Positions 1-8,052 of a stretch of DNA of 64,000 nucleotides are shown here, one piece after another; the first letter of the stretch is position 1; each line of letters begins with the position of its first letter. A program made the position numbers and the translations under genes. This stretch comes from Micromonospora parva (lineage in GTDB: Bacteria; Actinomycetota; Actinomycetes; Mycobacteriales; Micromonosporaceae), in contig NZ_JNZS01000009.1 in the NCBI RefSeq assembly GCF_000718515.1, positions 372,001 through 436,000 of the forward strand. The letters are read 5' to 3'. The notes beneath the pieces were generated by a model, which was not told the DNA's origin, made no database searches, and saw only the letters and a program-made list of their open reading frames with translations.

Positions 1-21
1 ACGAAAGTCGAGTCGATCAAG
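1..21. repeat. Edge copy of a CTTGATCGACTCG palindromic element
   Basis: The first bases contain GTCGAGTCGATCAAG (7-21), identical to the outer 15 bases of the right arm of the long imperfect palindrome at 51213-51293. The other arm, if present, lies outside the window. Whether it is a terminator for an upstream gene or a dispersed intergenic repeat cannot be settled here. Confidence 0.5.
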
Positions 22-101
22 CGGACCCGGGGTGGTGCTGGTCACGCAGCCGGGTTGGGCTGGGCGTGTGGGCTGGCCGGAGGTCGTCGGCGCAAGCACC
101 G

Positions 102-141
102 GAAACAGCAAGATCCCCACCTGCGAATCCGCTGGTGGGGA
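102..141 (-). terminator. Rho-independent-like terminator of the tRNA cluster
   Basis: Read on the minus strand, a perfect 8-bp stem (arms at 134-141 and 114-121, GGTGGGGA on plus pairing with TCCCCACC) encloses a 12-base loop and is followed by the moderately T-rich stretch TCTTGCTGTTTC. It lies 27 bases beyond the 3' end of tRNA-Phe, where the tRNA transcript should end. The T-run is interrupted, as is usual in high-GC actinobacteria. Confidence 0.6.
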
Positions 142-167
142 CCTCTGTAGCCCGGCGAAAGGCTATG

Positions 168-241
168 TGGCCAGGGGCGGGGTCGAACCGCCGACCTTCC
201 GATTTTCAGTCGGACGCTCGTACCAACTGAGCTACCTGGCC
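168..241 (-). tRNA. tRNA-Phe (GAA)
   Basis: The minus strand folds into a 74-base cloverleaf: acceptor GGCCAGG/CCTGGCC with discriminator A, D stem GCTC/GAGC, anticodon loop CTGAAAA (anticodon GAA), and T stem GGCGG/CCGCC around TTCGACC. CCA is not encoded. It is the last of three tandem minus-strand tRNAs. Confidence 0.97.
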
Positions 242-340
242 GTGCCGCTCGGCTCATGTTACCCGGCAACCGGACGAACCGGTGGCAAGGCGACCTGCTC
301 CGATACGCAGAACGCCGCGCGGGGCGCGGCGTCGGCGCTG

Positions 341-414
341 CGGTCCTGACGGGACTTGAACCCGCGACCTCCGCCTTGACAGGGCGGCGAGCACTCCAAC
401 TGCTCCACAGGACC
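341..414 (-). tRNA. tRNA-Asp (GTC)
   Basis: The minus strand gives a 74-base cloverleaf with acceptor GGTCCTG/CAGGACC, anticodon loop CTGTCAA (anticodon GTC), T arm GCGGG-TTCAAGT-CCCGT (last pair G-T) and discriminator G as expected for tRNA-Asp. It is the middle gene of a Glu-Asp-Phe cluster, an arrangement common in actinobacteria. Confidence 0.97.
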
Positions 415-445
415 TAGCTTGTGTTGCTCCGGCTTGCGCCGGTCG

Positions 446-518
446 TGCCCCCAACGGGATTCGAACCCGTGCTACCGCCTTGAAAGGGCGGCGTCCTGGG
501 CCGCTAGACGATGAGGGC
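446..518 (-). tRNA. tRNA-Glu (TTC)
   Basis: The minus strand gives a 73-base cloverleaf with acceptor GCCCTCA/TGGGGGC (one G-T and one mismatch-tolerant pair), anticodon loop CTTTCAA (anticodon TTC), T loop TTCGAAT and discriminator A. It is the first gene of the minus-strand cluster, so the cluster promoter should lie in 519-672, where I found no convincing -35/-10 pair. Confidence 0.96.
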
Positions 519-672
519 GGCCCCGCCATCATTGCACACTCGCAACTTCAAGCGGACTTGCTCCCATCCGGCCCCGCCGGAGGCTTCGAAAGCATACGTG
601 ATGCCCGGCCGGTCGACAAAATCGGTATCACCAAGGGCTTGGGGTGGGTCATAACGGCAGGTCAGGGCGGTT

Positions 673-1452
673 CTAGTGGAGTCGGGTGATGCCGAAGCGC
701 CGCTTCAGATCGGCGATCATCTTCGGGCAGGCGGCGAGGGTCGCGGCCCGATTTCCGCCACCGTCGTGCAGCAGCACGATGGCCCCGGGGCGGGTGGCGG
801 CGTGCACCCGTTTGCCGATGGTGGCCGCGGTGGGCTTGTCCCAGTCCTGCGGGTCGACCGACCAGTGCAGCGGGCGCATGCCGAGGTTCTTGGCCACCCC
901 GAGCACCTCCGACGTCCACCGGCCGCCCGGTTGCCGGTAGAACGGCACCTTCGCGCCGGGAGAGGCCTTCTGGATGGCCTTGTTGGTGCGGTCCAGGTCG
1001 GCCCGAATCTCGGCGACGGGTCGGCGGGCGAGATCGAGGTCGTGTCGCCAGCTGTGGTTGCAGAGCTGGTGTCCCTCCCGGACGATCCGTCGGACCAGCT
1101 CCGGGTGGCGCTGCACCTCCCGACCGACGACGCAGAAGGTCGCTGTCACCTTGGCGGCCTTCAGTTGGTCGAGCACCTTGGGTGTCCAGGCTGGGCTGGG
1201 CCCGTCGTCGAACGTCAGGGCCACCGGGCGTACGCCGGTGTTGCGACCCAGACCGGCGGGCAGCTTGGCCGGCAGCGGCCGCAGTGGCGGCTTGGCCGGC
1301 TTGGTGACACTGGGGTGCGGTTTCGGGGTGGGTGGCGCGGTCGATTCCGGCGGTGGGGCACCGACGGGTGCGATGGTGCGGTGCGGCTGGGCACAACCGG
1401 ACAAGACCAGCGCCACGGCGAGGACGGACGCCAGGACGGCACGGGCTTGCAT
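673..1452 (-). CDS. Secreted polysaccharide deacetylase lipoprotein (NodB domain, CE4)
   Basis: 259 residues. The N-terminus is a lipoprotein signal with lipobox LSGC, so the enzyme is probably anchored outside the membrane. After a Pro-rich linker comes a NodB domain with all CE4 motifs: TFDDGP (metal/catalytic Asp), the HSWRHD metal-binding histidines, RQPGG, the DPQDW tryptophan motif and LLHDGG. Family members remove N- or O-acetyl groups from peptidoglycan, chitin or other polysaccharides; the substrate cannot be told here. ATG 1452 is chosen over the longer open frame because the signal peptide begins there and GGGAG lies just upstream. It starts 76 bases after the LitR-like gene on the same strand, so co-transcription is possible. 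Confidence 0.9.
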   Translation of the reverse strand: MQARAVLASVLAVALVLSGCAQPHRTIAPVGAPPPESTAPPTPKPHPSVTKPAKPPLRPLPAKLPAGLGRNTGVRPVALTFDDGPSPAWTPKVLDQLKAAKVTATFCVVGREVQRHPELVRRIVREGHQLCNHSWRHDLDLARRPVAEIRADLDRTNKAIQKASPGAKVPFYRQPGGRWTSEVLGVAKNLGMRPLHWSVDPQDWDKPTAATIGKRVHAATRPGAIVLLHDGGGNRAATLAACPKMIADLKRRFGITRLH

Positions 1453-1528
1453 CTGCTCGCTCCCGGAGGGGTCGGGGTAGGCGGACCCGCCCGACGGTAG
1501 TTCACGCCGCCAGCCGGCGACAGTGCGA

Positions 1529-2494
1529 TCAGTCACGCCTCGACTGGTGCAGGGCGTCGCGCACGGCAGCGGAGAGTGAGACCGCCTCGGCCAGGTCCAC
1601 CGGCCGCACCACCCCGGCGGGCAGGGTGTCGGCGCGCCAGCCGGGGCCGGCGGCGAGCACCAGCAACGGGCGTCGGGGTGCGGCCAGGAGCGCGCTGAGT
1701 TGGGCCGGGTCGGCGGTGGCCCGAGTGTGTGACCAGAGCACCACGGCGGCCGGTCCGGTCCGGTTGACCGCCTCGACGAGCGCGGCCACCGGCACCCGGG
1801 CGCCGAGCATCCGGTAGCTGACACCGGCCTCCGCGAGTGCTGCGGCCAGCGCCTCCAGCGGCAGGGTGTGCTGTTCCTCGTCGGCACAGGAGAGCAGGAT
1901 CCGGGCCGGCCCGGTGGGGACCTTGGCCCGGCTGGCCGCCGCGAGCGCTTCCGAGACGCAGCGGGACATGAGGTGTTCCACCTCGATCAGGCCGGAGGTG
2001 GCGGCGTGCCGTTCGCCGATGCCGGCGAGGACCGGGCGCAACAGGCTGTCCCAGGTGGCGACGACGCCGTCGGCGGCCAGGGCGTGCGCGATCGTCTCAC
2101 TGATCGCCGCCGCGTCCAGGCGCATCGCCGCCCGGGCCAGTCCGCGGGCCGCCGGGCCGGCACGGCCGACCGGGATGGTGCCGCCGCCGTCACGGCCGGT
2201 CGGGTGGATCCGGGTGGGGGTGACGGTGCCGTTGGCCGTTGGATCCGGAGCCTGGCGGGCCCAGCGGGCCGCCTCGGCGGGGCTCACCCCCTCGGCGGTG
2301 AGTCGCCGCATGATCTCGAGGCGGACCAGGTCGGAAGGGGTGTACCGGCGGTGGTGACCGGGGATGTGTTCGCTGGGACCGAGCCCGTAGCGCTGGTGCC
2401 AGGTGCGGAGGGTCGTCACCGCGACCCCCAGCCGGCGTGCGACAGCGCCCGCGCTCAGCGCCTCATCGACCACCCGACCGCTCCGCCGTGTCAT
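1529..2494 (-). CDS. MerR-family regulator with cobalamin-binding domain (LitR/CarH-like)
   Basis: 321 residues. The N-terminal MerR helix-turn-helix (about 13-80) carries the TTLRTWHQRYGLGPS signature. The second half resembles the B12-binding region of CarH/LitR, light-sensing repressors of carotenoid genes that use adenosylcobalamin. H209 sits where the cobalt-binding histidine is expected, but in EQHTLP rather than DxHxxG. In the helix-bundle motif W-x9-EH the Trp is replaced: H163 precedes E173-H174 with the right spacing. It overlaps idi by 32 bases and is last in the crtE-crtI-idi series, so the carotenoid genes are the likely targets. A GTG seven codons in (2473) is an alternative start. 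Light response is inferred, not shown. Confidence 0.82.
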   Translation of the reverse strand: MTRRSGRVVDEALSAGAVARRLGVAVTTLRTWHQRYGLGPSEHIPGHHRRYTPSDLVRLEIMRRLTAEGVSPAEAARWARQAPDPTANGTVTPTRIHPTGRDGGGTIPVGRAGPAARGLARAAMRLDAAAISETIAHALAADGVVATWDSLLRPVLAGIGERHAATSGLIEVEHLMSRCVSEALAAASRAKVPTGPARILLSCADEEQHTLPLEALAAALAEAGVSYRMLGARVPVAALVEAVNRTGPAAVVLWSHTRATADPAQLSALLAAPRRPLLVLAAGPGWRADTLPAGVVRPVDLAEAVSLSAAVRDALHQSRRD

Positions 2495-3083
2495 CCGCCG
2501 ACGATCCGGGCGGGGTCATGACCGGACCGGTTGCGCCCGACCGGGACCCCGAGGGGCGGAGCAGCCGGTTCACCACCCCGCCCAGCCAGGGCGCGTACGA
2601 CCGGGGGTCGAGGGACAACTCGGCCTCCAGCGCGGTGGGGTCGGCCCACCGCAGCTCGGCCACCTCGTCCGGGTCGGGCAGCAGCGGAGCGCCGGGCAGG
2701 AACTCGCCTCGCAGCACGTGGTCGTACTCGAACTCGACCCGACCGGTGGCCGGGTCCTCGGCGTAGTAGACGTAGATGCCGACCTCGGTCAGCTCGACCG
2801 GGCCCGCGCCCAACTCCTCACTCAGCCGGCGGTTGGCCGCCTCGGCGAGCGACTCCCCGGGCTGCGGGTGGCCGCAGCAGGAGTTGGCCCAGCGCAGCGG
2901 GAACCGGGTCTTGGCGGCGGCCCGACGCTGGAGCAGCACCTGGCCGTCCGGGTCCATCAGTAACACCGAGAAGGCCCGGTGCAGTTGCCCCGGGGGTTGG
3001 TGCGCGGCGGCGACGGTCGTCTCGCCGTGGGCCTTGCCGGTCTCGTCGACGAGTTCGACGAGATGTTTTTCGCGGCTGCTCAT
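2463..3083 (-). CDS. idi: Isopentenyl-diphosphate delta-isomerase, type 1
   Basis: 206 residues, Nudix fold. Interconverts isopentenyl and dimethylallyl diphosphate, supplying the allylic primer for carotenoid chains. The active-site cysteine lies in WANSCCGHP, the Nudix-like helix ESLAEAANRRLSEELG follows, and the catalytic glutamate region is EFEYDH. ATG 3083 is chosen because it overlaps the crtI stop by four bases (ATGA), implying translational coupling; the longer open frame upstream is a shadow of crtI. The Ser/Gly-rich C-terminal tail overlaps the regulator gene. Type 1 enzymes need Mg2+ or Mn2+ and no flavin. Confidence 0.93.
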   Translation of the reverse strand: MSSREKHLVELVDETGKAHGETTVAAAHQPPGQLHRAFSVLLMDPDGQVLLQRRAAAKTRFPLRWANSCCGHPQPGESLAEAANRRLSEELGAGPVELTEVGIYVYYAEDPATGRVEFEYDHVLRGEFLPGAPLLPDPDEVAELRWADPTALEAELSLDPRSYAPWLGGVVNRLLRPSGSRSGATGPVMTPPGSSADDTAERSGGR

Positions 3084-4561
3084 CGACCTTCCCCGGTGAT
3101 TCGGCCGGCGGCGAGCTTGCCGGAGATGAGCACCATCGGTACGCCCACGCCGGGCTGGGTTCCGGAGCCGACGAACACCACGTTCGACAGGTCGCGGTGC
3201 AGGTTGGACGGGCGGAACGGGCCGGTCTGGAAGAGGGTGTGCGCGGCGGCGAACGGGGTGCCCGCTGCCATTCCCTGCTCCTCCCACTCGGCCGGGGTGA
3301 CCGCCCGTAGCACCTCGACCCCGGCGCCGAAGCCGACGTAGCCGCGCTCCTCCAGGGTGCCGATCAGCTGCTCGGTGTAGCGCTTGGTCAGGTCGCCGCG
3401 CCACTCGAACGGCGACCGGTGCAGGTTGGGCACCGGGGCGAGCACGTAGTAGGTGTGCCGGTCCGCCGGGGCCACCGCGGGGTCGGTCCGGCTCGGGTTG
3501 GTCACCAGCAGCGACGGATCGGTCATCAACTCGCCCCGCCGGATGACCTCATCGAAGGTGCCCTTCCACGCGCGTCCGAAGTGGATGTTGTGATGGGCGA
3601 TCTTCGCATAGGACTGTCGGGAGCCGACGTGCAGAACGACGCAGGACGGCGAGTAGGTGAGCCGACGGCGCGGCTCGGCGGGGAGCAGGTCCCGGTAGGC
3701 GACCGGCAGGTCGGGGTTGAGCACCACCACGTCCGCCGGCACCAGCTCGCCGTCGGCGGTGAGCACGCCGGTGGCCCGACCGTTCGCGGTCTCCACCCGG
3801 GTCACCGTGGTGTCGTACCGGATCTGCACGCCGTGCTTCTCGGCCGCGCCGGCCATCGCCCGGGAGACCGCGTGGATGCCGCCGCGCGGGAAGTAGACCC
3901 CGGCCACCGAGTCGAGGTACGCGATGACCGCGTAGATGGCCAGCGCGTCGTGCGGCGCGAGGCCGGCGTACATCGCCTGGAAGGAGAAGATCCGCTGGGT
4001 ACGTGGGTCCCGGAAGAACTGGTTGATCTTCGTCTGGAGGCGTCGGAAGGCCCCGCCGCCGAGCAGCTTGAGCAGGTTGCCGGTGATCAGATCGGTCGGC
4101 GCGTCCAGGTTGCGCTCGATGAAGTCGGTGCGTTCCAGCCGCCACAGCTCCCGCGCGTACTCGACGAACCGCAGGTAGCCGTCGGCCTCCCGAGGCCCGC
4201 AGACCCGGGAGATCTCGGCCGCCATCCGGGTGGTGTCGGTGAGCACGTCGAGGGTCGAGCCGTCCGGGTAGTACGCCCGGTAGGCGGGATCGATCGGGGT
4301 CAGGTCCAGCCAGTCGCGCAACTCCTCGCCGACCGCGCCGAGCGCCTCGGCGATCAGGTCGGGCATGGTGAGCACTGTCGGCCCGGTGTCGAACTCGTAG
4401 CCGTCCACGCCCAGCCGGCCGGCCCGCCCACCGGGCACCGGCTCGCGTTCCAGCACTGTCACCTGTCGACCGCTGCCGGCCAGGTGCAGGGCACAGGCGA
4501 GCCCACCCAGCCCGGCTCCGACGACCACCACCCGGTCCGTCCGTCCGCTCACCGTCCGCAC
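3080..4561 (-). CDS. crtI: Phytoene desaturase
   Basis: 493 residues, typical CrtI length. The N-terminal dinucleotide-binding motif VVVVGAGLGGLACALHLAGSG and GGRAGR bind FAD; the C-terminal segment GSGTQPGVGVPMVLISGKLAA is the conserved CrtI signature. The enzyme desaturates phytoene towards neurosporene or lycopene at the membrane. GTG 4561 is supported by an excellent AAGGAGGTGG site four bases upstream. It lies 28 bases after crtE and overlaps idi, forming one operon. Number of desaturation steps cannot be read from sequence. Confidence 0.95.
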   Translation of the reverse strand: MRTVSGRTDRVVVVGAGLGGLACALHLAGSGRQVTVLEREPVPGGRAGRLGVDGYEFDTGPTVLTMPDLIAEALGAVGEELRDWLDLTPIDPAYRAYYPDGSTLDVLTDTTRMAAEISRVCGPREADGYLRFVEYARELWRLERTDFIERNLDAPTDLITGNLLKLLGGGAFRRLQTKINQFFRDPRTQRIFSFQAMYAGLAPHDALAIYAVIAYLDSVAGVYFPRGGIHAVSRAMAGAAEKHGVQIRYDTTVTRVETANGRATGVLTADGELVPADVVVLNPDLPVAYRDLLPAEPRRRLTYSPSCVVLHVGSRQSYAKIAHHNIHFGRAWKGTFDEVIRRGELMTDPSLLVTNPSRTDPAVAPADRHTYYVLAPVPNLHRSPFEWRGDLTKRYTEQLIGTLEERGYVGFGAGVEVLRAVTPAEWEEQGMAAGTPFAAAHTLFQTGPFRPSNLHRDLSNVVFVGSGTQPGVGVPMVLISGKLAAGRITGEGR

Positions 4562-4589
4562 GTGACCACCTCCTTGCTCAAGTCGCTCA

Positions 4590-5732
4590 TCAGGCCCGCC
4601 GGTTGGTTGCGGCGGTGGCCAGCCCGGTCAGCGCGGTGCGCGCCGTCTGGTCCACGGGTGCGGCGTCGAGCGCGGCCAGCGCGTCGCTCACCCGTTCGGC
4701 GATCATCTGCTCCACCCGGGTCACCGCGCCGGTCTCGGCGACCAGCCCGGCGAGCTTGTCGACCGGTCCGTCGGCGGCCCGCTCCAACGCGGTGAGCTGG
4801 GCCGGGGTGGCCAGCTCCCGGGCCAGCATGAGCAGCGCTGTCGGTTTGCCGGTGCGGAGGTCGTCACCGGTCGGCTTGCCGGTGGCCGCCGGGTCGCCGT
4901 AGACGCCGAGCAGGTCGTCGCGGAGCTGGAACGCCTCGCCGACAGCCAGGCCGTAGCGGGTGTAGGCGGAGACCAGCGGCTCGTCGGCGGGCACCCCGGC
5001 CAGTGCGGCTCCGAAGAGCAGTGGTCGCTGGACGGTGTAGCTGGCGGTCTTGTAGCGGGCCACCCGCAGCGCCCGGTCGACCGACCAGCTGGCTGGGGCG
5101 TTCTCGCCGAGCACGTCGAGGTACTGCCCGGCGACCGTCTCCACCCGCATCTGGTCGTAGCAGCGGCGCACCTCGAAGAGTCGGTTCGACGGCACCGAGG
5201 CGTGGGCCAGCAACTGGTCGGCCCAGACCATGCAGAGGTCGCCGACGAGCACGGCGACGGCCTCGCCGAACCGGCCGGGGTCGCCCCGGTGGCCGGCGGC
5301 GAGGTGCTGTTCGGCGAGCGCGACGTGTGCGGTGGGCCGGCCACGGCGGGTGGTGGACGCGTCCATCACGTCGTCGTGGACCAGCGCGAAGGTGTGCAGC
5401 AGCTCCAGCGCGGCCAGCGCGGGCAGCACCGGCGGCAGCGCTGCGGTGCCGCCGACCGCCCCGCGCCAACCCCAGTAGGCGAACGTGGACCGGATCCGTT
5501 TGCCGCCGGCCAGGACGGCCTCCCGGGCGGTGGCGGCGAAGCTTCCCATCGATGGGTCGATGTCGTGGAGGGTGTCAACCTCGGCGGTGAGGAAAGAGTC
5601 CAGGGTCTCGTCGACCGCCGTTACCAGATCGTGGGTGTACGCGGCCAGAACGGCGCGGACCGGATCGTCCCCGTCCGCCGGCCCAGCCGGCGCCACGCGG
5701 GTCACGTCACCCGCAACTGCGTCGTTGGCCAT
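4590..5732 (-). CDS. crtE: Geranylgeranyl diphosphate synthase-type polyprenyl synthetase
   Basis: 380 residues. Trans-prenyltransferase with first Asp-rich motif DDVMD (in ALVHDDVMDASTTRRG) and second motif in FQLRDDLLG, plus the GGKRIR substrate-binding segment. It probably condenses IPP with allylic diphosphates to GGPP, the precursor for phytoene. It is first in the minus-strand carotenoid operon. TACGCT (complement of 5740-5745) ends seven bases before the ATG, so the mRNA is probably leaderless; no ribosome site is seen. The second Asp motif is DDLLG rather than DDxxD, which is tolerated in several actinobacterial GGPP synthases. Product length is inferred from context. Confidence 0.92.
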   Translation of the reverse strand: MANDAVAGDVTRVAPAGPADGDDPVRAVLAAYTHDLVTAVDETLDSFLTAEVDTLHDIDPSMGSFAATAREAVLAGGKRIRSTFAYWGWRGAVGGTAALPPVLPALAALELLHTFALVHDDVMDASTTRRGRPTAHVALAEQHLAAGHRGDPGRFGEAVAVLVGDLCMVWADQLLAHASVPSNRLFEVRRCYDQMRVETVAGQYLDVLGENAPASWSVDRALRVARYKTASYTVQRPLLFGAALAGVPADEPLVSAYTRYGLAVGEAFQLRDDLLGVYGDPAATGKPTGDDLRTGKPTALLMLARELATPAQLTALERAADGPVDKLAGLVAETGAVTRVEQMIAERVSDALAALDAAPVDQTARTALTGLATAATNRRA

Positions 5733-5798
5733 GTGGCCGAGCGTACCCTAGGCTACGGGTTGCGTCGATTGGTGCGTCGATAAATTAGAGGAGGGCCG
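5733..5798. promoter_or_regulatory. Divergent crtE/crtB control region with 9-bp direct repeat
   Basis: This 66-base gap drives crtE leftward and crtB rightward. TGCGTCGAT occurs twice, at 5761-5769 and 5773-5781, exactly 12 bases apart. The first copy falls about 16 bases upstream of the crtE -10 (TACGCT), close to where a -35 would be. An ACCC/GGGT inverted repeat (5746-5749, 5757-5760) brackets CTAG. TAAATT at 5781-5786 may be a crtB -10. The linked LitR-like regulator is the obvious candidate to bind here. Confidence 0.55.
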
Positions 5799-6722
5799 GT
5801 GGAAACCGATCTCACCGCTGCCTATGACCGGTGTCGTGAGCTGCACAAACGCCACGGCCGCACCTACTATCTCGCCACCCGCCTGCTTCCCGCTTGGAAA
5901 CGACGGCATGTGCACGCCCTCTACGGGTTCACCAGGTACGCGGACGAGATCGTCGACCGCACCGAGGCACTGCCGCCGGCCGAGCGGGCCGCCCTGCTGG
6001 ACAACTGGGCCGGCCAGTTCGTGGCCGGTCTGCACGGTGCGTCGGTCGACGACCCCCTGTTGCCGGCCGTGCTGCACACGATCGCCGTCTTCGACCTCGA
6101 CCGGGACGACTTTGCGTCGTTTCTGAAGAGCATGGCGATGGATCTCACCGTCACCGCGTACCCGACCTACGACCACCTGCTCGACTACATGGAGGGCTCG
6201 GCGGCCGTCATCGGCACCATGATGCTGCCGATCCTGGGCAGCTCCGACCCGGTGGCGGCTCGGGAGCCGGCCCGACAGCTCGGCTTCGCCTTCCAGCTCA
6301 CCAACTTCATCCGGGACGTCGCCGAGGACCTCGACCGGGGCCGCACCTACCTGCCGGACGAGGACCTGGCGAAGTTCGGTGTCACCCGCGAGGAGTTGGT
6401 GGCGGCCCGCGACCGGGGCCGCGGTACGCCCCGGATCCGCGAGCTGATCGAGTACGAGGTGACCCGCGCCCAGGCGCACTACGCCGCCGCCGCACCGGGC
6501 ATCACCATGCTCGCGCCCGCCTCGCAGGCCTGCATGCGCACCGCGTACGCGCTCTACGGCGGCATCCTCGACGAGGTGGCCGCGCAGGATTACGACGTCT
6601 TCGTTCGGCGGGCCCTGGTGCCACAGCGGCGACGGATGGCGGTGGCCGCGCGGGCCCTGCTCACCCCGACCGGGACCCCGGTCGTCATTCCCGGGCCGGC
6701 GATCCACCCGCAGCGCCGGTGA
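5799..6722 (+). CDS. crtB: Phytoene synthase
   Basis: 307 residues. Condenses two GGPP to phytoene. Both Asp-rich motifs are present: YADEIVDR and RDVAEDLDRGRTYLP, with the family's squalene/phytoene synthase core between. GTG 5799 follows AGAGGAGGG at a short spacing, so unlike crtE this gene has a leader with a strong ribosome site. It shares a stop/start (GTGA) with the photolyase gene, coupling pigment synthesis to DNA repair. Confidence 0.95.
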   Translation: METDLTAAYDRCRELHKRHGRTYYLATRLLPAWKRRHVHALYGFTRYADEIVDRTEALPPAERAALLDNWAGQFVAGLHGASVDDPLLPAVLHTIAVFDLDRDDFASFLKSMAMDLTVTAYPTYDHLLDYMEGSAAVIGTMMLPILGSSDPVAAREPARQLGFAFQLTNFIRDVAEDLDRGRTYLPDEDLAKFGVTREELVAARDRGRGTPRIRELIEYEVTRAQAHYAAAAPGITMLAPASQACMRTAYALYGGILDEVAAQDYDVFVRRALVPQRRRMAVAARALLTPTGTPVVIPGPAIHPQRR

Positions 6723-8044
6723 CCGCGAGTACGGCGGTCGTGCTCCTCACCCGCGACCTGCGGGTGCACGACCACCCGGCGTTGGCCAGCACCTGCGCGG
6801 CCTTCGACCAGGTGGTGCCGCTGTACGTGCTCGACCCGGCCCTGGCCGGCCGGTCCGCCAACCGCACCCGCTTCCTGCACCAGGCACTGGCCGACCTGCG
6901 CGCCCAACTCCGCGACCTCGGTGGCGACCTGGTGGTCCGGCACGGTGACCCGGTGACCGAGACGATCCGGCTGGCCGCCGAGGTCGACGCCACCGCCGTG
7001 GCGCTCTCGGCCGACGTCAGCCACTACGCCAGCCGGCGGGAGCGGCGACTACGCGCCGAGTGCGAGCGGCACCGGCTGCACCTGCGACTGTTTCCCGGGC
7101 TGACAGTGGTCGAGCCGGGTGCGTTGCGGCCCGGTGGCGGCGGTGACCACTACCGGGTGTTCAGCCCGTACCACCGGGCCTGGGCGGTCCACCGGTGGCG
7201 CGAGGAGCTGGCGGCACCGCGCCGGATCGCGCTGCCCGCCCGGGTCCGGGTGGGCCAGCTGCCGGCGCCGCCCGCCGGCGACTCGCCGGAAGCGGCCGTC
7301 GGTGGCGAGCGGGTGGCCCGGCAACGGCTCACCGACTGGCTGCCCGAGCTGACCCGGTACGGCGATCAGCACGACGACATGGCCGGCGACGACACCTCGC
7401 GGCTGAGTCCGTACCTGCGCTTCGGTTGCGTGTCGCCGCTGGCGGTGGCGAACCGTGCCGGGGACCGGTCCGGCCCGTTCGTCCGGCAGCTCTGCTGGCG
7501 GGACTTCTACTACCAGGTCACCGCCGCGTTCCCGGAGATCTCGACCACGGCGTACCGGCGGGGAGCCACCGAGCGGTGGCGTTACGACGACGACGCGTTG
7601 GCGGCCTGGACCGAGGGCCGGACCGGGATGCCGATCGTCGACGCCGGGATGCGCCAGCTGCGGACGCAGGGCTGGATGCACAACCGGGCCCGGCTGATCA
7701 CGGCCGGCTACCTCACCACACACCTCGGTCAGGACTGGCGCTCCGGGGTGGCGGTGTTCTTCCGCTGGCTGCTCGACGGGGACGTGGCGAACAACTCCGG
7801 CAACTGGCAGTGGGTGGCCGGTACCGGCAACGACACGAAGCCCTACCGGGGGTTCAACCTGGTCCGGCAGGCCGAACGGTACGACCCGGCCGGCGACTAC
7901 GTGCGTCGGTGGGTGCCGGAGCTGGCGGGGGTGCAGGGCAGGGCGGTGCACCAGCCGTGGAAGCTGCCCGACCAGCTCCGGCGGGCGGTGGACTACCCGC
8001 CACCGTTGTCGGTGCCCGGCACCGACCCGGTCTGGCTGCGCTGA
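6719..8044 (+). CDS. phr: Deoxyribodipyrimidine photolyase (cryptochrome/photolyase family)
   Basis: 441 residues. The N-terminal alpha/beta antenna domain begins VVLLTRDLRVHDHPAL; the C-terminal FAD domain holds SRLSPYLRFGCVSP, QLCWRDFYYQ, MPIVDAGMRQL and NNSGNWQWVAGTGND, including the Asn that faces flavin N5 in class I enzymes and the tryptophans of the electron chain. It should repair cyclobutane pyrimidine dimers with blue light. GTG 6719 overlaps the crtB stop, and the open frame before it is a crtB shadow. A photolyase co-translated with crtB fits a light-protection operon. Confidence 0.93.
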   Translation: MTASTAVVLLTRDLRVHDHPALASTCAAFDQVVPLYVLDPALAGRSANRTRFLHQALADLRAQLRDLGGDLVVRHGDPVTETIRLAAEVDATAVALSADVSHYASRRERRLRAECERHRLHLRLFPGLTVVEPGALRPGGGGDHYRVFSPYHRAWAVHRWREELAAPRRIALPARVRVGQLPAPPAGDSPEAAVGGERVARQRLTDWLPELTRYGDQHDDMAGDDTSRLSPYLRFGCVSPLAVANRAGDRSGPFVRQLCWRDFYYQVTAAFPEISTTAYRRGATERWRYDDDALAAWTEGRTGMPIVDAGMRQLRTQGWMHNRARLITAGYLTTHLGQDWRSGVAVFFRWLLDGDVANNSGNWQWVAGTGNDTKPYRGFNLVRQAERYDPAGDYVRRWVPELAGVQGRAVHQPWKLPDQLRRAVDYPPPLSVPGTDPVWLR

Positions 8045-8052
8045 CCACCACG

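Noticed and set aside
1453..1887. Upstream extension of the deacetylase frame
   Set aside because: It is out of register with the LitR-like gene and would bury a clear lipoprotein signal.
673..8044. A complete carotenoid pathway with cyclase
   Set aside because: No lycopene cyclase or later carotenoid gene is present, so the end product cannot be named.
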